A model generated the notes under the pieces. The model made no database searches and was not told the origin of the DNA. It worked only from the letters and a program-made list of their open reading frames with translations. This document shows, in pieces, positions 23,520-35,157 of a stretch of 64,000 nucleotides of DNA (its first letter is position 1; each line of letters starts with the position of its first letter). The position numbers and the translations under genes were made by a program. The stretch comes from Copromyces sp. CBS 386.78 (taxonomy: Eukaryota; Ascomycota; Sordariomycetes; Sordariales; Sordariaceae), in assembly GCA_030685235.1 (NCBI GenBank), contig MU839105.1, positions 124,001 through 188,000 on the forward strand, given 5' to 3'.

Positions 23520-25193
23520 ACGGACTCCCACCTTCCTCGATCATTAACTACCAACGCTTAATGAACGTCAACCAGAGACTAGAGTGTGGGGACGAACCTC
23601 AGTCACCAATGGCCCACGCGCGCGAGAAATGGGAAAGAGGCCTTACTTGATATCCGACAGCAAAGGGTTGTGTGTGCGAAACGTGTGCGTGTGTGTCAGA
23701 AAGAGTGGTGAAAAAAGGGATTTCAGTTTGGGGGGGGACGGACGGAACAGAATACCGCGCGAAGAGAGAGAGACGAGAACGGGAAATGATTTCATGGAAT
23801 AGAATCATAAGGCGTAACGGGGATCACTTGTTTTTTTCTTGCTCGTTTAGATTTTTGGCCCGACTTCTTTCTCTGCCGTTCTAACCCTCTCGCCGCCTCC
23901 TCCCCCTTTCTTCCTTGGTTCGGCTCTCTCTGGCCCTCACCGAACTCACCAAATACGTTTCAAAACTCACACAAGTGACTGCGCAGCAGCAAACGTTGGG
24001 TGTGTGAGCTGTGGACAGCCGAAACGGCCTTTTGGAAACCGACCCCGGCAATGCAACAGATCTCCTACTCAAGTAGCGCAGAAGTTGCACCCTTTAGCCA
24101 ACGGAGGTCGATTTGCGAGAGCTCGTTCGCAAAGGAAGGGAGAGAAGCAGGAGAGCGATGGGCCATCCCAAAATTGCAGGAAGATGTGAAGGTATCACAA
24201 TTTCTCTTCCGGTCCAGTTCGGCTCATCTCGTCTCTTTGTCAGCCCATTTCCCCCCAGCTGGAATCCCTTTTATCACTTGCCAAGTCTATTTTCCCCATT
24301 GTATATTTGTCCCAGGAACTTTGGCTCGGTCCCCAGCCGGTTTGTTATACTTGCTTTTTCCTTTTTACCTTCTGTCGATTGTATAACATATGCTTGCTTC
24401 CTAGACATTATAGCCGCTATTACGCGAAGAGAGAGAGTAGAGACAAAACAGGGAGGTCAAAAAGGGAGGTTGAATTGAGAAAAGATGAGATGAAACCAAA
24501 CCTGTTTCTTAGACCTTACAGCCTACACATATGGCCAGTCGTCTCATTCTTCGTGATCTACCCAGATGGGATGCTTCTTCTTAGCATTCATCCATTCATT
24601 TAATTTCGTCGTTCAAGTTCGCTCGGTTTGGGACCCTCGGTCGGTCGACCCGGGTCTCTCGATTTGGCCGGCCTTGGGGTTTCCCCATGTTTTCGTCTCC
24701 ATGGTGACCTTGGTGACCATGGTCTCCGACCGACCCTACCCCTGACCGCCTCCGTCAACTTTTGACTCTGTTGGCCTTAATTGTCGACCTCATCACATCA
24801 CACCATCGCGACTCTGCCATGCAAGTGCTTTTCATCACGCCCGCTGCCCAACGCCACGACAACAATTCAAATTCCCAACTTTACCATGCCATCCTCGTAC
24901 CCCACCCCTTTTTTTTTTCACCTTCTTCACCTGTTTCGAAACAGCCTCGAGACCGTCGACGTGGCTAGGTGGCTGCGCGGTGTCTTACACGCACCCCTGG
25001 TGGTTGTATGATTGACGTTGATTCATATGGAAGGCTGGTCGGTCGGTCGGTCGGTCTTGTCCGGCGCGCGATGGCGCCAACTTTCGTCGTGTTCCATTCT
25101 ACAGCAGTAATTGCGCGTGTGTCCTTCGCTACGCCAGCCGACTCCCAGAAGCAGAACCTGTCCGACCGTCCGTCCGACCGACCGTCCGTCTAT

Positions 25194-25518
25194 CGACGTG
25201 GCTGGTTCGTTTCCACCTCAACCGAACCAGGCCGGGCTGCCTCCTGCCGTTCAGCCGACCGTCCGCTCGGCTGCGAGTGATTGATGTGTTGTCTGGCCTT
25301 CTTCCTTGTCCCGGTTCTGGTTCCGGTCTAGGGTTTCCAGAAGCCTTCTGGGCTGTCGACGTGGCTGGCTCGTTTCAACCTCCCCATCTCCCCCCCCTCG
25401 TACGCGAACTGAACCAGGCCGGGCTGCCTCCGGCCGCTCAGCCGACCGTCCGGCTGTGGGTGCTTGATGTGTTGTCTGGTCCGATCCCTATTCCTTGTCC
25501 AAGTTCTGGTCCCGGACC
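25194..25518. repeat. Imperfect tandem direct repeat, two copies of about 135-160 bp
   Basis: Copy one 25194-25329 and copy two 25357-25518 both run CGACGTGGCTGG, CGTTTC, GAACCAGGCCGGGCTGCCTC, CAGCCGACCGTCCG, TTGATGTGTTGTCTGG, CCTTGTCC and GTTCTGGT in the same order. They differ by substitutions and an insertion in copy two. No frame is conserved across both. Confidence 0.85.
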
Positions 25519-26368
25519 AACCCCCACAGTTTTCTGCCCTTGCCTTGCCTCTCTCTTCGGACGACTCGACTCGGTTCGGCTCAGTTCGGTTCCCTTCCCC
25601 TCAATACTTCATGATCATCACTCCATTTTAATCTCTCCTTCCCTCCTCCCCTTTACCCCTTGGTGTAAACGTGTCACGGTTCCTATGGATTAGGCCGCGG
25701 CCAGGCTCGAAAACTTGTTTCACTAGGTTGAAAAGGTGAAGCGAGGGGGTGAAGACAGATAAGGTGCTTGCATTTGTTGTGCGTGTGTGTCTCCATATGC
25801 GCGAGGAATCACATCGACGTGTTCGTGATAGTATCATGAGGTGACTGACTTCGGGCCGCAGGCGAGGGTGATAATCATGATCATCCGTGGCGAGACGATG
25901 GGTGGATTATGCCTTGGATGGGTTCTGGTTACTAGTGTTGAGCTTAGTGTTAAAGTTCATATCAAGGCTGAAAATTGCTGATTACTCACATGAGAGGAAC
26001 ATGAGACGGACAAGTTAGGGTGAGATACTGTAGAGGGCTTGGGTCGGATGAGGTTGAGTGAGCTGGGCTGCGACCGACTGCTAATCGTCGGTCTTGGTAT
26101 GTTCGATAGCAATAAAAACAGCTGGATACGGCCCCAGCGGCAGTGACAAATTCCACGGGCCGACCGATACTCGGCCGGAGACCGGGGAACAATATTCGCG
26201 ATGTCTCACTTTCTCCTTCTCTTGGTCAGCCATGAAGCGATTACTTGCTTTGGTTACATCCCGAGCTGAATTGGGGTGGTTGCCCTTTACGGTCATTCTT
26301 TCCCATCTCAGCCAGGCCAAGATCCGAGGAGAAAACCGAAACTGCATATGGACTCCCTGCATTAGTCT

Positions 26369-26399
26369 AAGTAGGTAGGTGGGTAGGTGGGTAGGTGGT
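26369..26399. repeat. (GTAG/GTGG)n simple repeat
   Basis: AAGTAGGTAGGTGGGTAGG-type tetranucleotide run, directly visible. Confidence 0.85.
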
Positions 26400-26772
26400 G
26401 ACGACGGATGTGACCGGACACTCAGCTACCTAGAGGTATGTACTTACAAGTAGACAAAGGCCAGCCAAGGCGGTCACCATGCCATACTCACCTAGTATAT
26501 ACACGTACTGTTATTACTGTTTGCGTTTCATGACGAACACTTGTAAGTTTCTCTCTCGGTTCTAGACCCTTTCAAGACAACCAATGTAGGCAGGTAGCAT
26601 CAAGACAGTTTATTACACTTCAAACATCAACTGTATCAACAGCAAGCCAGCTAAGCAAAAATCAGTAACATTTGTAAGCATCCACATTGACGTGTTGGAA
26701 GCGGCGGCAGTTAAGCCGTGTGGTTGATCGATCGGCCAAGCGCCTCTTCAGGTAGGTCAGTCGTCGGCGAAC

Positions 26773-26774
<2 letters not shown>

Positions 26775-26808
<34 letters not shown>
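26775..26808. repeat. Poly-T tract (34 T)
   Basis: Longest homopolymer in the window. No flanking duplication or element body was recognised. Confidence 0.9.
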
Positions 26809-26809
<1 letters not shown>

Positions 26810-28946
26810 TGGGCAAGACCGCAAGCCGCAAGAGCCGCCGGGAGGCTAGAACCTCGACAACACAACACACGTGTTCGTGCTTCTTCAACGCTGTCAGTTT
26901 TAGCCTAGTAATCTTTTCCCCATGTCTAAGTGTCCATGTTCGGCAATGCCGAAGTCTGTGTAGAGAAGGATTGGACACTAAAGAAGGATAGTCACGCTTC
27001 TGACAAGATTTCCGCTCCTTGGTCATAGTGTTCTTCCTTGCTCAAGGCTTCGTTAGTCCAGGGTTTCACATGCTAGTGTAAATGCAAACTATTGGCTTGG
27101 GACAGGCACAACAGAGCAGACCTGCTCCCTCCCGTAGCTTCCATGTGATCGTCCACCTCACGGGCTTGCGGGAGTGGCTCCTGGCTCTAGAAGAGTGAAA
27201 CTCACTTACCTAGTACCCGCCGGGGGGTAGGGGGGTCTGGTAGGCAACTCGAGTCTGGCTACCTTGCTAGCCCGGGGAGTTGTAGTGGAAGGAAGCAGAA
27301 ATTGCCAATAGAAGACTTACAAGTTCATAGTCCAAGATTGATATCTCATAGACCCCACTGGTTGCCATGATTCTAGGCAGAAGAAGTCCGAGGCAGTAAG
27401 GGAACTACCTAGAGCTAGGTAGCCCTTGCCCATGATGTTGAAGAACTGCTAAGGTGAGGTCCGTTTGTCAGTTGCCCCCCCAAAAAAGTTAGCTTTGCCG
27501 TCCAGAAACAGGGGAAGCCACATTCCGTCCGAACCCTGCAGATCTCTCTTTGGGCCGAAGGAGGAGGCTGTGTGTTGATGGAAGCTTGCCTTGTTTTAGG
27601 GAGTAATAGCGAGTGAGTGACGGATAAGGTATGGATGGATGGTTCAAGGTAGGGTGACATGATAGCGGAGAAGTACTGGTACAAGCAAGATAATTCTCGA
27701 GTCCACAGTACATACCTACCAACATACATACTCGCCAAGTCTCATGATCGTTAGAGTCAAGCGCGCAAAACAGACGCGGGAGAAGTTGAACCAGGTATGG
27801 TTGTTGCTTTAGTGTAATTGTAGTATAGTGAACCCCGGTCATTCGGCAGCGCCGGTTAAGGGTCCCGGGTCCCGGGAATGGTTGTATTGCGTCGTCGCAT
27901 TCTGCCCAGGCCGGTTGCGGGTTGGATGATGCCGGGTGGCCGGGTGGCCGGGTGGCCGGATTGGAGGTCGGGCTACTCACCGGGTAAGTATGTCTGAATA
28001 AACACAGTCAATGCTCAGTTTCGGAAAGGGATTTGATGCCGGTATCATTGGGGTTGTCACGGTAAAAGATGAAGCTTGGATGATCCGAAATTGAACTGGT
28101 TGGAATTTGGGTTAACCTAGTTCAGTTGTGATACCGCGTCGAGATCGAAACCCATGACCAGTCCCAGCCTCACGGACTCCTTGCATTTTTGTTTGCGCAT
28201 GGAAAGCAGTAGAAGCGGAAGAGTGTATTGGCGGGGTCCAATCTCCAATGCGCCTTCCCAAGACACTCTCTCAAATAATATCCACTTGTAAAGATCCAAC
28301 ATCCGATAATAGAAGGTGCTACTCAAAATTCGATCCTTCCTTCTCCGAAGCAACTGAACTCCCAAAGTGCGACACAAACACCTAAAGACAATTCAAAAGA
28401 GAGCCAACTGTCATGCAAGAAAAGAAAAACCCCCGGCTCACAGCCCGTTGTGATGTCGTGAAACCCCACCTAAGTTGCTCCTGTGCATCGTTCGGGTATT
28501 GCAAGCGTTGCTTGAGTGACCCTGAAATCAATCTGTCGGGTCAGATGAGGATTTCATTCATGAGTGGAGGCGAACAAGCTGCTACCAAAAGCCCATGGAG
28601 AATGAGGGTTCAGTTGTTAAACTTTTTGAGCGACCATCAAAAACAATAACTGGGGGTCAAAGAGAAATTTGACAAAGGGGATGAAACACTTGTGTACCTA
28701 TGATGAGAAAATGAGAACCCATATATACATTTTCGACTTCAGTTTCGATAGTGTTAGAGGGATATCTGACACGTGTATGGGGTGAGAAAGGCATAGTGGC
28801 CAGTACCAGGCAAGGAGAAACCCAACAATGACTTCCCTTAACGCCGTCGACACGAACTCCGCTGCTGTTGAAACCATTGTATGTACCGTTGCATGAAATG
28901 CAAAAACTCGATTATAGCATGTTGGACAAAAGCCAGCAAAATGGCC

Positions 28947-30323
28947 TCATGCTGGTCTCCTTGCCGTGAAAGTGTGCCTATTAGAGTTAGCTAGTTTGAG
29001 CAACGCAGTTGTGCCTTTGCCGAGCGGCAGCATGCATTTTCGTCGCTACTCACAGTGTGCAATACGCGCGTATTTTCCGCGACCGAATCTCCTCCTTCAC
29101 GCGGCCGATCAGATCCCTTGCATCGTCTAGGGTATAACCGAGCTCCCGGGTGAAGGGACCCAAGGTGAGAGCCTCTAGCCCTTGGGTGAGACCAAGGTTG
29201 AACCATCGCCCAATCTCGCGCTCATGAGCATCCTCTGGCCATCCATTGATAGGAACCCTGATAACCTGCTCTTCAGGATCCTCCAGGCCAGCCTGTCTCA
29301 TTTGCTGCTTGATGCGATGGCTGTCCAATGTCATAGGACGTCCAGCTCTCTCCATTGCCACCATGAGTGCTTGAGCCCATCGGAAGAAATAAGAATCCTG
29401 GGACAGACTCCCATCGTCGCTGTGTGGGATCCAGTTGAATTCTACTTGCTCAACGAACCCGTAATGGGGCTTCAGGTGCCTGTGAACTGGTCAGAGAGTG
29501 GATCCAGCTGTGTAAAAATTCTGGTGGGACTGACTTGTAAATCTGGTCATACACGAATGGCCAGTCGGAGATGCTACCATTGAGTGTGCGTAGGTGAATC
29601 AGGTCAAAGCCACCTCCGATCTTGGTCAACCACGGCTCTTCAATGTCCATTTTATCGAACTGGAGATGCTCCGGGATACTGAATAAGCGGAAAATCAGCG
29701 CAAGTTTCATTGAGTAAGCAAAATCCGCCGTTGTCACCTACTATTCCGGCTGAATAAGAGCAAGATCCACACCAACAACTCTACCATGGACTGGATATCG
29801 GCTACAAGACACTACAAGTTAGTGACCAGTGTATCATTATAGTAGTCATTTACTTACTCTTGCATATCAATTGCCCATATTCCGGTTCCACATCCCAAGT
29901 CGAGGATCCGCGGGCTATCCTGATTTTGGAAGGGTGCTGAAAAGAGTTCCCCATTGCGAGTGAGCAAAAATAGATGATGAAACATGTCGAGTCTGTCTTT
30001 TTCCAACTGCATGTAATGTCAGTATCTTGTCGACACCACTTGGATTGTCGATCCAGCTGCTGAACACGGGGAAAACAAACCTCATCAATCGGGAACATGT
30101 ATTTCCCTTTCTTGTAATCCCCATACACCCGTCCATTTTCCATATACCCAGGGTCTAGACTGGACCCCCTATATGCGAAGCAACACGGTTAGCTTTTCTG
30201 GAGATCAGGTATAGAGGCAATGATGGAAGGAAGATCTTACCCGGGCACATGTTGGCCTTCCATTGCTCTGCTAGACGGGTAGTTGTCCTGGTTTGGAGAT
30301 CCGAAGGTATGAGAGGCAGGCAT
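28947..30323 (-). CDS. SAM-dependent methyltransferase, LaeA-like/fungal TAM family
   Basis: Seven exons: 30323-30241, 30168-30081, 30006-29858, 29801-29742, 29678-29535, 29479-29054 and 28977-28947, giving 326 aa. The group contains LaeA and many Neurospora paralogues; it methylates unknown substrates, often in regulation of secondary metabolism. Seen: the N-terminal [38 protein letters not shown] motif [15 protein letters not shown] (DLGCGTG at 93-99), then [48 protein letters not shown] and [14 protein letters not shown]. The start follows an in-frame TAG. All junctions keep phase and family order. The last exon is a judgement: after IRAYCTL a GTGAGT donor allows a short HTFTARRPA ending; if unspliced the protein stops at 29050 with 317 aa. 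Substrate unknown. Confidence 0.88.
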
Positions 30324-32824
30324 GAATGGCAAGCGGAGCTAAACGTTCTCTTGTACGTAGCACGGCAGGATGATCCGTCAGGAAGTGTTGTTCTTTTGAA
30401 GAAAAGAGACCGTGAAGAGGTGTGGTGTTTGACTATCTGCTGCTGTATGGTCAGACAACGAATACAAATAGCTCGACCTTGAGAGGGAACACAGACAGAC
30501 AGGACAAGACAGGGTAGAGCAGAACAAGAAAGGAGCCTCGCAACTAAAACAAGGCTTTGATTGCAACTTATAACAAGTGCAGAGCGTAGCACAACTAGAG
30601 GAGCGAGAGGGTCTGATGACAGGGCTGAGAGGGAACCGGGTCTATGTGGAGTTGGCCTGTCTGACTTTGAATCATGAATGGCTGGACAACAGATGGAAGT
30701 CCAAAGCTGAGCAGTTAAGTACTGCATTTGCCTTGTACCCTACCGACCAATGGGCGGTATGTGACCGTAGGGTCGACAAGGTATGTCCCGAGTGAATGAG
30801 GGCAGGCTAGTCGCCGAGAACCATGGTCCAAACATACGGATCCTTGGGAACCTTTCAACCATGGGTAGGTAACATAGTCGCAAAAGAGCCACTTGGTCCA
30901 TCCTCAGGCTAGCGCTGCTGTGTGATGTATGGCAGGGCAAGGCAGGGAAAGGTAGGGTCGGGGATCCCAGGTCCCAGACCCGGGTAGGTGGACAGAGGGG
31001 GGGAAGGGCCTGCAGTGGTCTCGGATAAAGACGAGAAAAAATGGGTCAGGGGTTACAATAACAAAACAATGGAGAGATTGGAATGGCATGAGGGGACGGA
31101 CACGTGCGAAAGCCAAGGAGACGACGAAAAAGTGACTGGATCGGGAACGATAGCATGAGAAAAGTACACTTACTTGACCTGGGGTGCTAATTAGTGAAAT
31201 GAGAAGAGAGACGAAGCCGGCTGGAGTGTTGAGAGAGAGAGAGAGCAAAGAATGAAGAGAAAGGGGGGGCGTGCCTGGACAGCGGTTGGCGGCAGAGCAA
31301 AGATGACGGCCGAGGTATGATGTGGTAGTTAAATGATGCAGGATAAGCCAACGGACAGGCTGAGTCTGGATGGCAGTTTGAGATTTCCAGGTCGGATCGA
31401 AGTGGTACTGTAAAGGTGGTTTGGTTAACGGGAGGTGCTTTCGTGCTGCCCTGCGTTCTGCGTTGGGTACAGAATTGGCGGTTGAGGTGTAATGCAATGT
31501 ATATGTAGAGGTACGTGCGGGCCAAATTACACAGTACATGCGCGGTACCGTGACAGGCCGTACGTGACCGAACCGTAACTGTAACGGATGTACGCGCTTA
31601 GTACATTAAATACGCCTTTAGGGCCCAGGGCGTCTCTTGGGTCTTTTGGGGTTCGCCAGGCGTGCCAGGTAAATAAAGTAGAGGTAGGGAGCCAACGGCT
31701 CTTGGACCCAAGAAAAAGAAATGAGCAAAACGCGGACAGGGGAAAAGAAGCGCCTTGTTACCGTTGTTGGCCGCGTCGTCGACAGACTTCGATGTCGCAA
31801 CGATCCTATGCAGGTCTGACAGGGGGCTCTCGTTTTTCTACCTTTCTAGCGCAAGCCAGCAGCGGCAGCGTAGCGTTGACGGGTGTCAGAATTTGTATCG
31901 TGTCGAGGTACGTAGCCAAGGTAGCGTAGAGGTGGCCAGAATTCCAAAACCGAGCGGAGCTCCCGCGGAGGCGTGGACCTTTCTGCTTTTTAAAAGGGTG
32001 GGCCTAGAGGTATGATTCGCAGCGTTGCCGGACCCTATGAGGATCACCTCTCCCCCCTTGAGCATGAACTTTAAAAGTCAAGCTTCAAACACAAAGGCAA
32101 CCACGCCATGCCAAGGCCTCTTAGGCCGGCGTATAATGTAGCCAGCAGCGAAGACGCTCCCCCTAGGTCGAAACAACGGGCAGCAAAACGAAACAGCCGA
32201 CAGCGCACTGTTCTCCGGGTAGCTTTGCCGGTCGCCTATCTTCGGACCCGGTGCGCCGCGCAGCGAACCGAGAAGAAAAGAGTCTTCGCTGCTCAAATGC
32301 TCTCCAAAGCACTCACTCACCTTGTTGGGCGATGACGAGTGTACATTCGCACTGGCGTACAGTAGCTGAAGTGGATGGTCGGTTGGGGCCGATGTGCTGG
32401 CACGCCTTCGGAGCTCTCTCCTGTCGACAATACGGACGTCTCATAGGCCAGCGGGCGAGCGAAGGGATCAAGGTCGTTGGGAGACAGCATGGAACATGAT
32501 CGAGGATCTCCGTCGCCAACCCCAGATGCCCTGTGACGACGGCCGCGACGGCACCGTGACGACCGCGCGAGCTAAGGGAAAGCCTTCCGACGAGAAGTGC
32601 GTAGCTCTTGGAGGATGCCGGCTAGCCTCGCAGGCTATCACTTGTTTGGTCGAGTGGTTGGGAATTGGGGACGGGGTGGTCCGTCGTTGGTTGGTGGCCG
32701 CCCTGGTCGGTGTCCTGGCGCCGGCGGGCTATGACAATGGCCCAACGAGTGCGTGTCCGTATTTTCGGGGGGGTCAAGTGAGCGATGTAGGCGATGTGGG
32801 ACGGGGGAGATGGGCCTCCGAGAT

Positions 32825-32880
32825 GGGGACGCTTGGGAGGACGCTTGGGAGGACGCTTGGGACTACGCTTGGGACGCTGC
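32825..32880. repeat. Minisatellite, GGGAGGACGCTT units
   Basis: Four to five copies of a 12-15-bp unit GACGCTTGGGAG in tandem, directly visible. Confidence 0.85.
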
Positions 32881-34946
32881 GAGACACCAGGTTTGATCCT
32901 TTCCAGGAAGGGAAGAAACCATGAATGGTGTGGGGTTGTGGATTCCCTTCGTTAAATACTTACGTAGGTAGGTATGTAAAAAAATTCCCCGTCCTAGCAC
33001 GTACACGGCCGCACCCTTACCCTTTCTTCCACGAGAGGCAGAATGGGGAGGCACGATACGACGGTAATTGGATGTCATAGCATCTTTGTTCCTTATTAAA
33101 GATGCTAATGCAGTCCAGCACGCTGCAGGAGTGTGCAGCAGAGACAGACACTGGTGTGCATCAGAGTGCATCAGAGTGCAGAAGAATCACGATACCTCTA
33201 CATATCTTCATTTTCCATTGATCCGGCAGTAACAGTTCCCATAGGACGACAACCAAACATTAAACTCGGGGGGTTATGTGCGTGTGTGAGGTGGCATCCA
33301 TTGGAGTGTTGGACAGTGCGTTAGGATATTAGGAATAAGAAAGACGTAACTTGCCCTGAGTGATGTCGGAAGGCATGCTGCTCAAGGTCGTCTTCGTTCC
33401 TCCCCTCTACGGTAGCAAGGTCGTTTCCGCCTGCTCGCCGAAAAAGGAACATGCCTAACAGAAGCAACACGGCACCTTACATTGTTTGAATAGATTGGAG
33501 GTGGTCCCGGCACTCTGGGCTGGACGCCCTCATTTCCCGTCTGTCATGGAGCTTATTACCTAGGTAGCTGTCGTGGTGTGATGCTCGCTGATATATACAT
33601 GGGATGTCGTGTAAGGTAGTGTACGACCTAGTGTCATGTGGCGGCAGGACTCGGGTAAGGTAATGTAGCGTATCAACGGTACATGTTTTGTTACCCACCC
33701 TGTTCGTTAGCTCCGCTTGACTCCTTGCCCCTGCTCTCCCGTCCATCCACCCTCTTGTCAGGGCCGGTTCAGGGGGAGCGGGGGTGCCTGCCCAGTGGGA
33801 TATGTACCAGCGCCATTGCCAGATGCATTGTCGTTCCGACTCCGAAGGCAGGAGCGCTCAGGCCAAAACGGGCAAATTCAAGCAGCAAGTGTTTCCTCAC
33901 GTCAAAGAACAGTTGCCCAGCAGGGGAAGGAGTCTTGGGTTTTCTGCACAGCCAGGCAATAACCGACGGGAGTCGAGTTTCATCAATCCCGCGGCCGTCG
34001 GTTGGAGGCCGGGAATCGATGCACTCCAACTTGTTCCACTTTCCACCTCCTGTCACCCCGTCTTCTTTTGAACCACGGTGCCGCTAGAGGTGCTGGCTAC
34101 GGTACTATCAATCATTTCATTTTCCTCGGCCATGGAAATTACACAACGCTAAGTACAGAGGAAATCACGCTTTCATTTCGTCCGACCAACAACATCCAAT
34201 TCCAGCAAATATAGCGTCCTGCACGACCAACAAAATCTCGCGCCCACAACAAGTCCGCGAGCGACGCCAAACCTGACTGGCCTCTTATCCGCGTGTCGCG
34301 TGTTGCTGGGGACTATCGGGATCGCCAAGTATCATTAACGCCGTCCTATCCTATCGCGTCTCGCCGCATCCAACTTAACCGTTCAGCTGGGTATCGGTAG
34401 CGTCCGGTGAGGTGTCCGCCTTTTCCCCTTTACAGCGCTGAATGTAGCATGGAGGCTGTCTGAAATTCCGACCCATCGCATCACTGGGATGAATCCATCC
34501 ACCGCCTTGCTGACTGTGCCGGATCTCGCAACTCCTTCGAGTCCTTCGAGCCTTTCGAGCCATTCAAGGCCCTTAAACCGCCAACCTCGACAGACCTCTG
34601 CTTGGTACACAGTTCTTTTGCGCTCCTGGTGGCTGGGGAAGTCCGACATCAGTGATCCATCTGCATCCCAATCACCATGGCCAGCAGCTCCATCTTCAAA
34701 GAAAACACAGCATGCTTTGTCTCCCACATAGGCAACCCACCATCACATTTCACCCCACCCGGTTTGGCAAGCCAACGGACATTGACCAACACTGACCAAA
34801 CGAAAAAAAGAAATACGTACGGGACGCCCTTGCGCCCCCAATAACCGCATGGAACTACACCACGGTGCAGCGAACTTTTGAGCAATATCACCTTGGGTGA
34901 TGGACGGTCGTGCCGCTTGCGGTGGCGTAAACCCTACAGAGTCAGT

Positions 34947-34951
34947 ACATG
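34947..34951. repeat. Target-site duplication ACATG, left copy
   Basis: ACATG abuts the left LTR (TGTCAGA...) and recurs exactly beside the right LTR at 40519-40523. A 5-bp duplication is typical of LTR retrotransposon integration. Confidence 0.9.
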
Positions 34952-35142
34952 TGTCAGATGTGACTGTGCAGAATTGATTGATTGAAGAGTGTGTATGTAA
35001 CTAACTCGCCCAGAAGCCCCAGAAGGTCTGGGGGGTACTGGAGTATCCCAAAGGGACCCAGAAACCAGTAATCTAGGGGGCTAGGCGGCTAACCCAAATT
35101 AAGTATAGCCAGAAACCCAGATATCTACCCTCTAATCTAATA
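34952..35142 (-). repeat. LTR, left (3' LTR in element sense)
   Basis: 191 bp, alignable over its whole length without gaps to the right LTR. The outer end TGTCAGA is intact and is the exact inverse of the right outer end TCTGACA. Its inner end has decayed to TCTAATA. Confidence 0.95.
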
Positions 35143-35157
35143 TACCCCCTTATTTAT
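35143..35157 (-). other. Polypurine tract of the retroelement
   Basis: On the minus strand AATAAGGGGG lies two bases before the left LTR. Its place next to this LTR and not the other says the element is transcribed leftwards. Confidence 0.55.

Larger units (their letters stand above)
23520..28946. other. Gene-poor region rich in simple repeats
   Basis: 5.4 kb with no open frame I would call a gene. It holds GGTC-type runs (25030-25050), a pair of ~150-bp direct repeats (25194-25518), a GTAGGTGG run (26369-26399), a 34-base poly-T tract (26775-26808) and CCGGGTGG units (27930-27960). The left end is the atp20 3' UTR. Confidence 0.5.
30324..34951. other. Gene-poor region left of the retroelement
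   Basis: 4.6 kb without a gene I can support. Frames of up to about 210 codons exist on both strands but show biased, low-complexity composition and no motif. A short minisatellite lies at 32825-32880 and a CATCAGAGTG run near 33160. Confidence 0.5.

Noticed and set aside
30904..31539. 211-codon minus-strand frame
   Set aside because: Biased Ser/Leu/Pro composition, no domain, and adjacent frames are equally open; likely non-coding.
32394..32924. 176-codon plus-strand frame
   Set aside because: Its C-terminal part is a minisatellite translated (LGRTLGRTLG), and the rest lacks any motif or splice partner.
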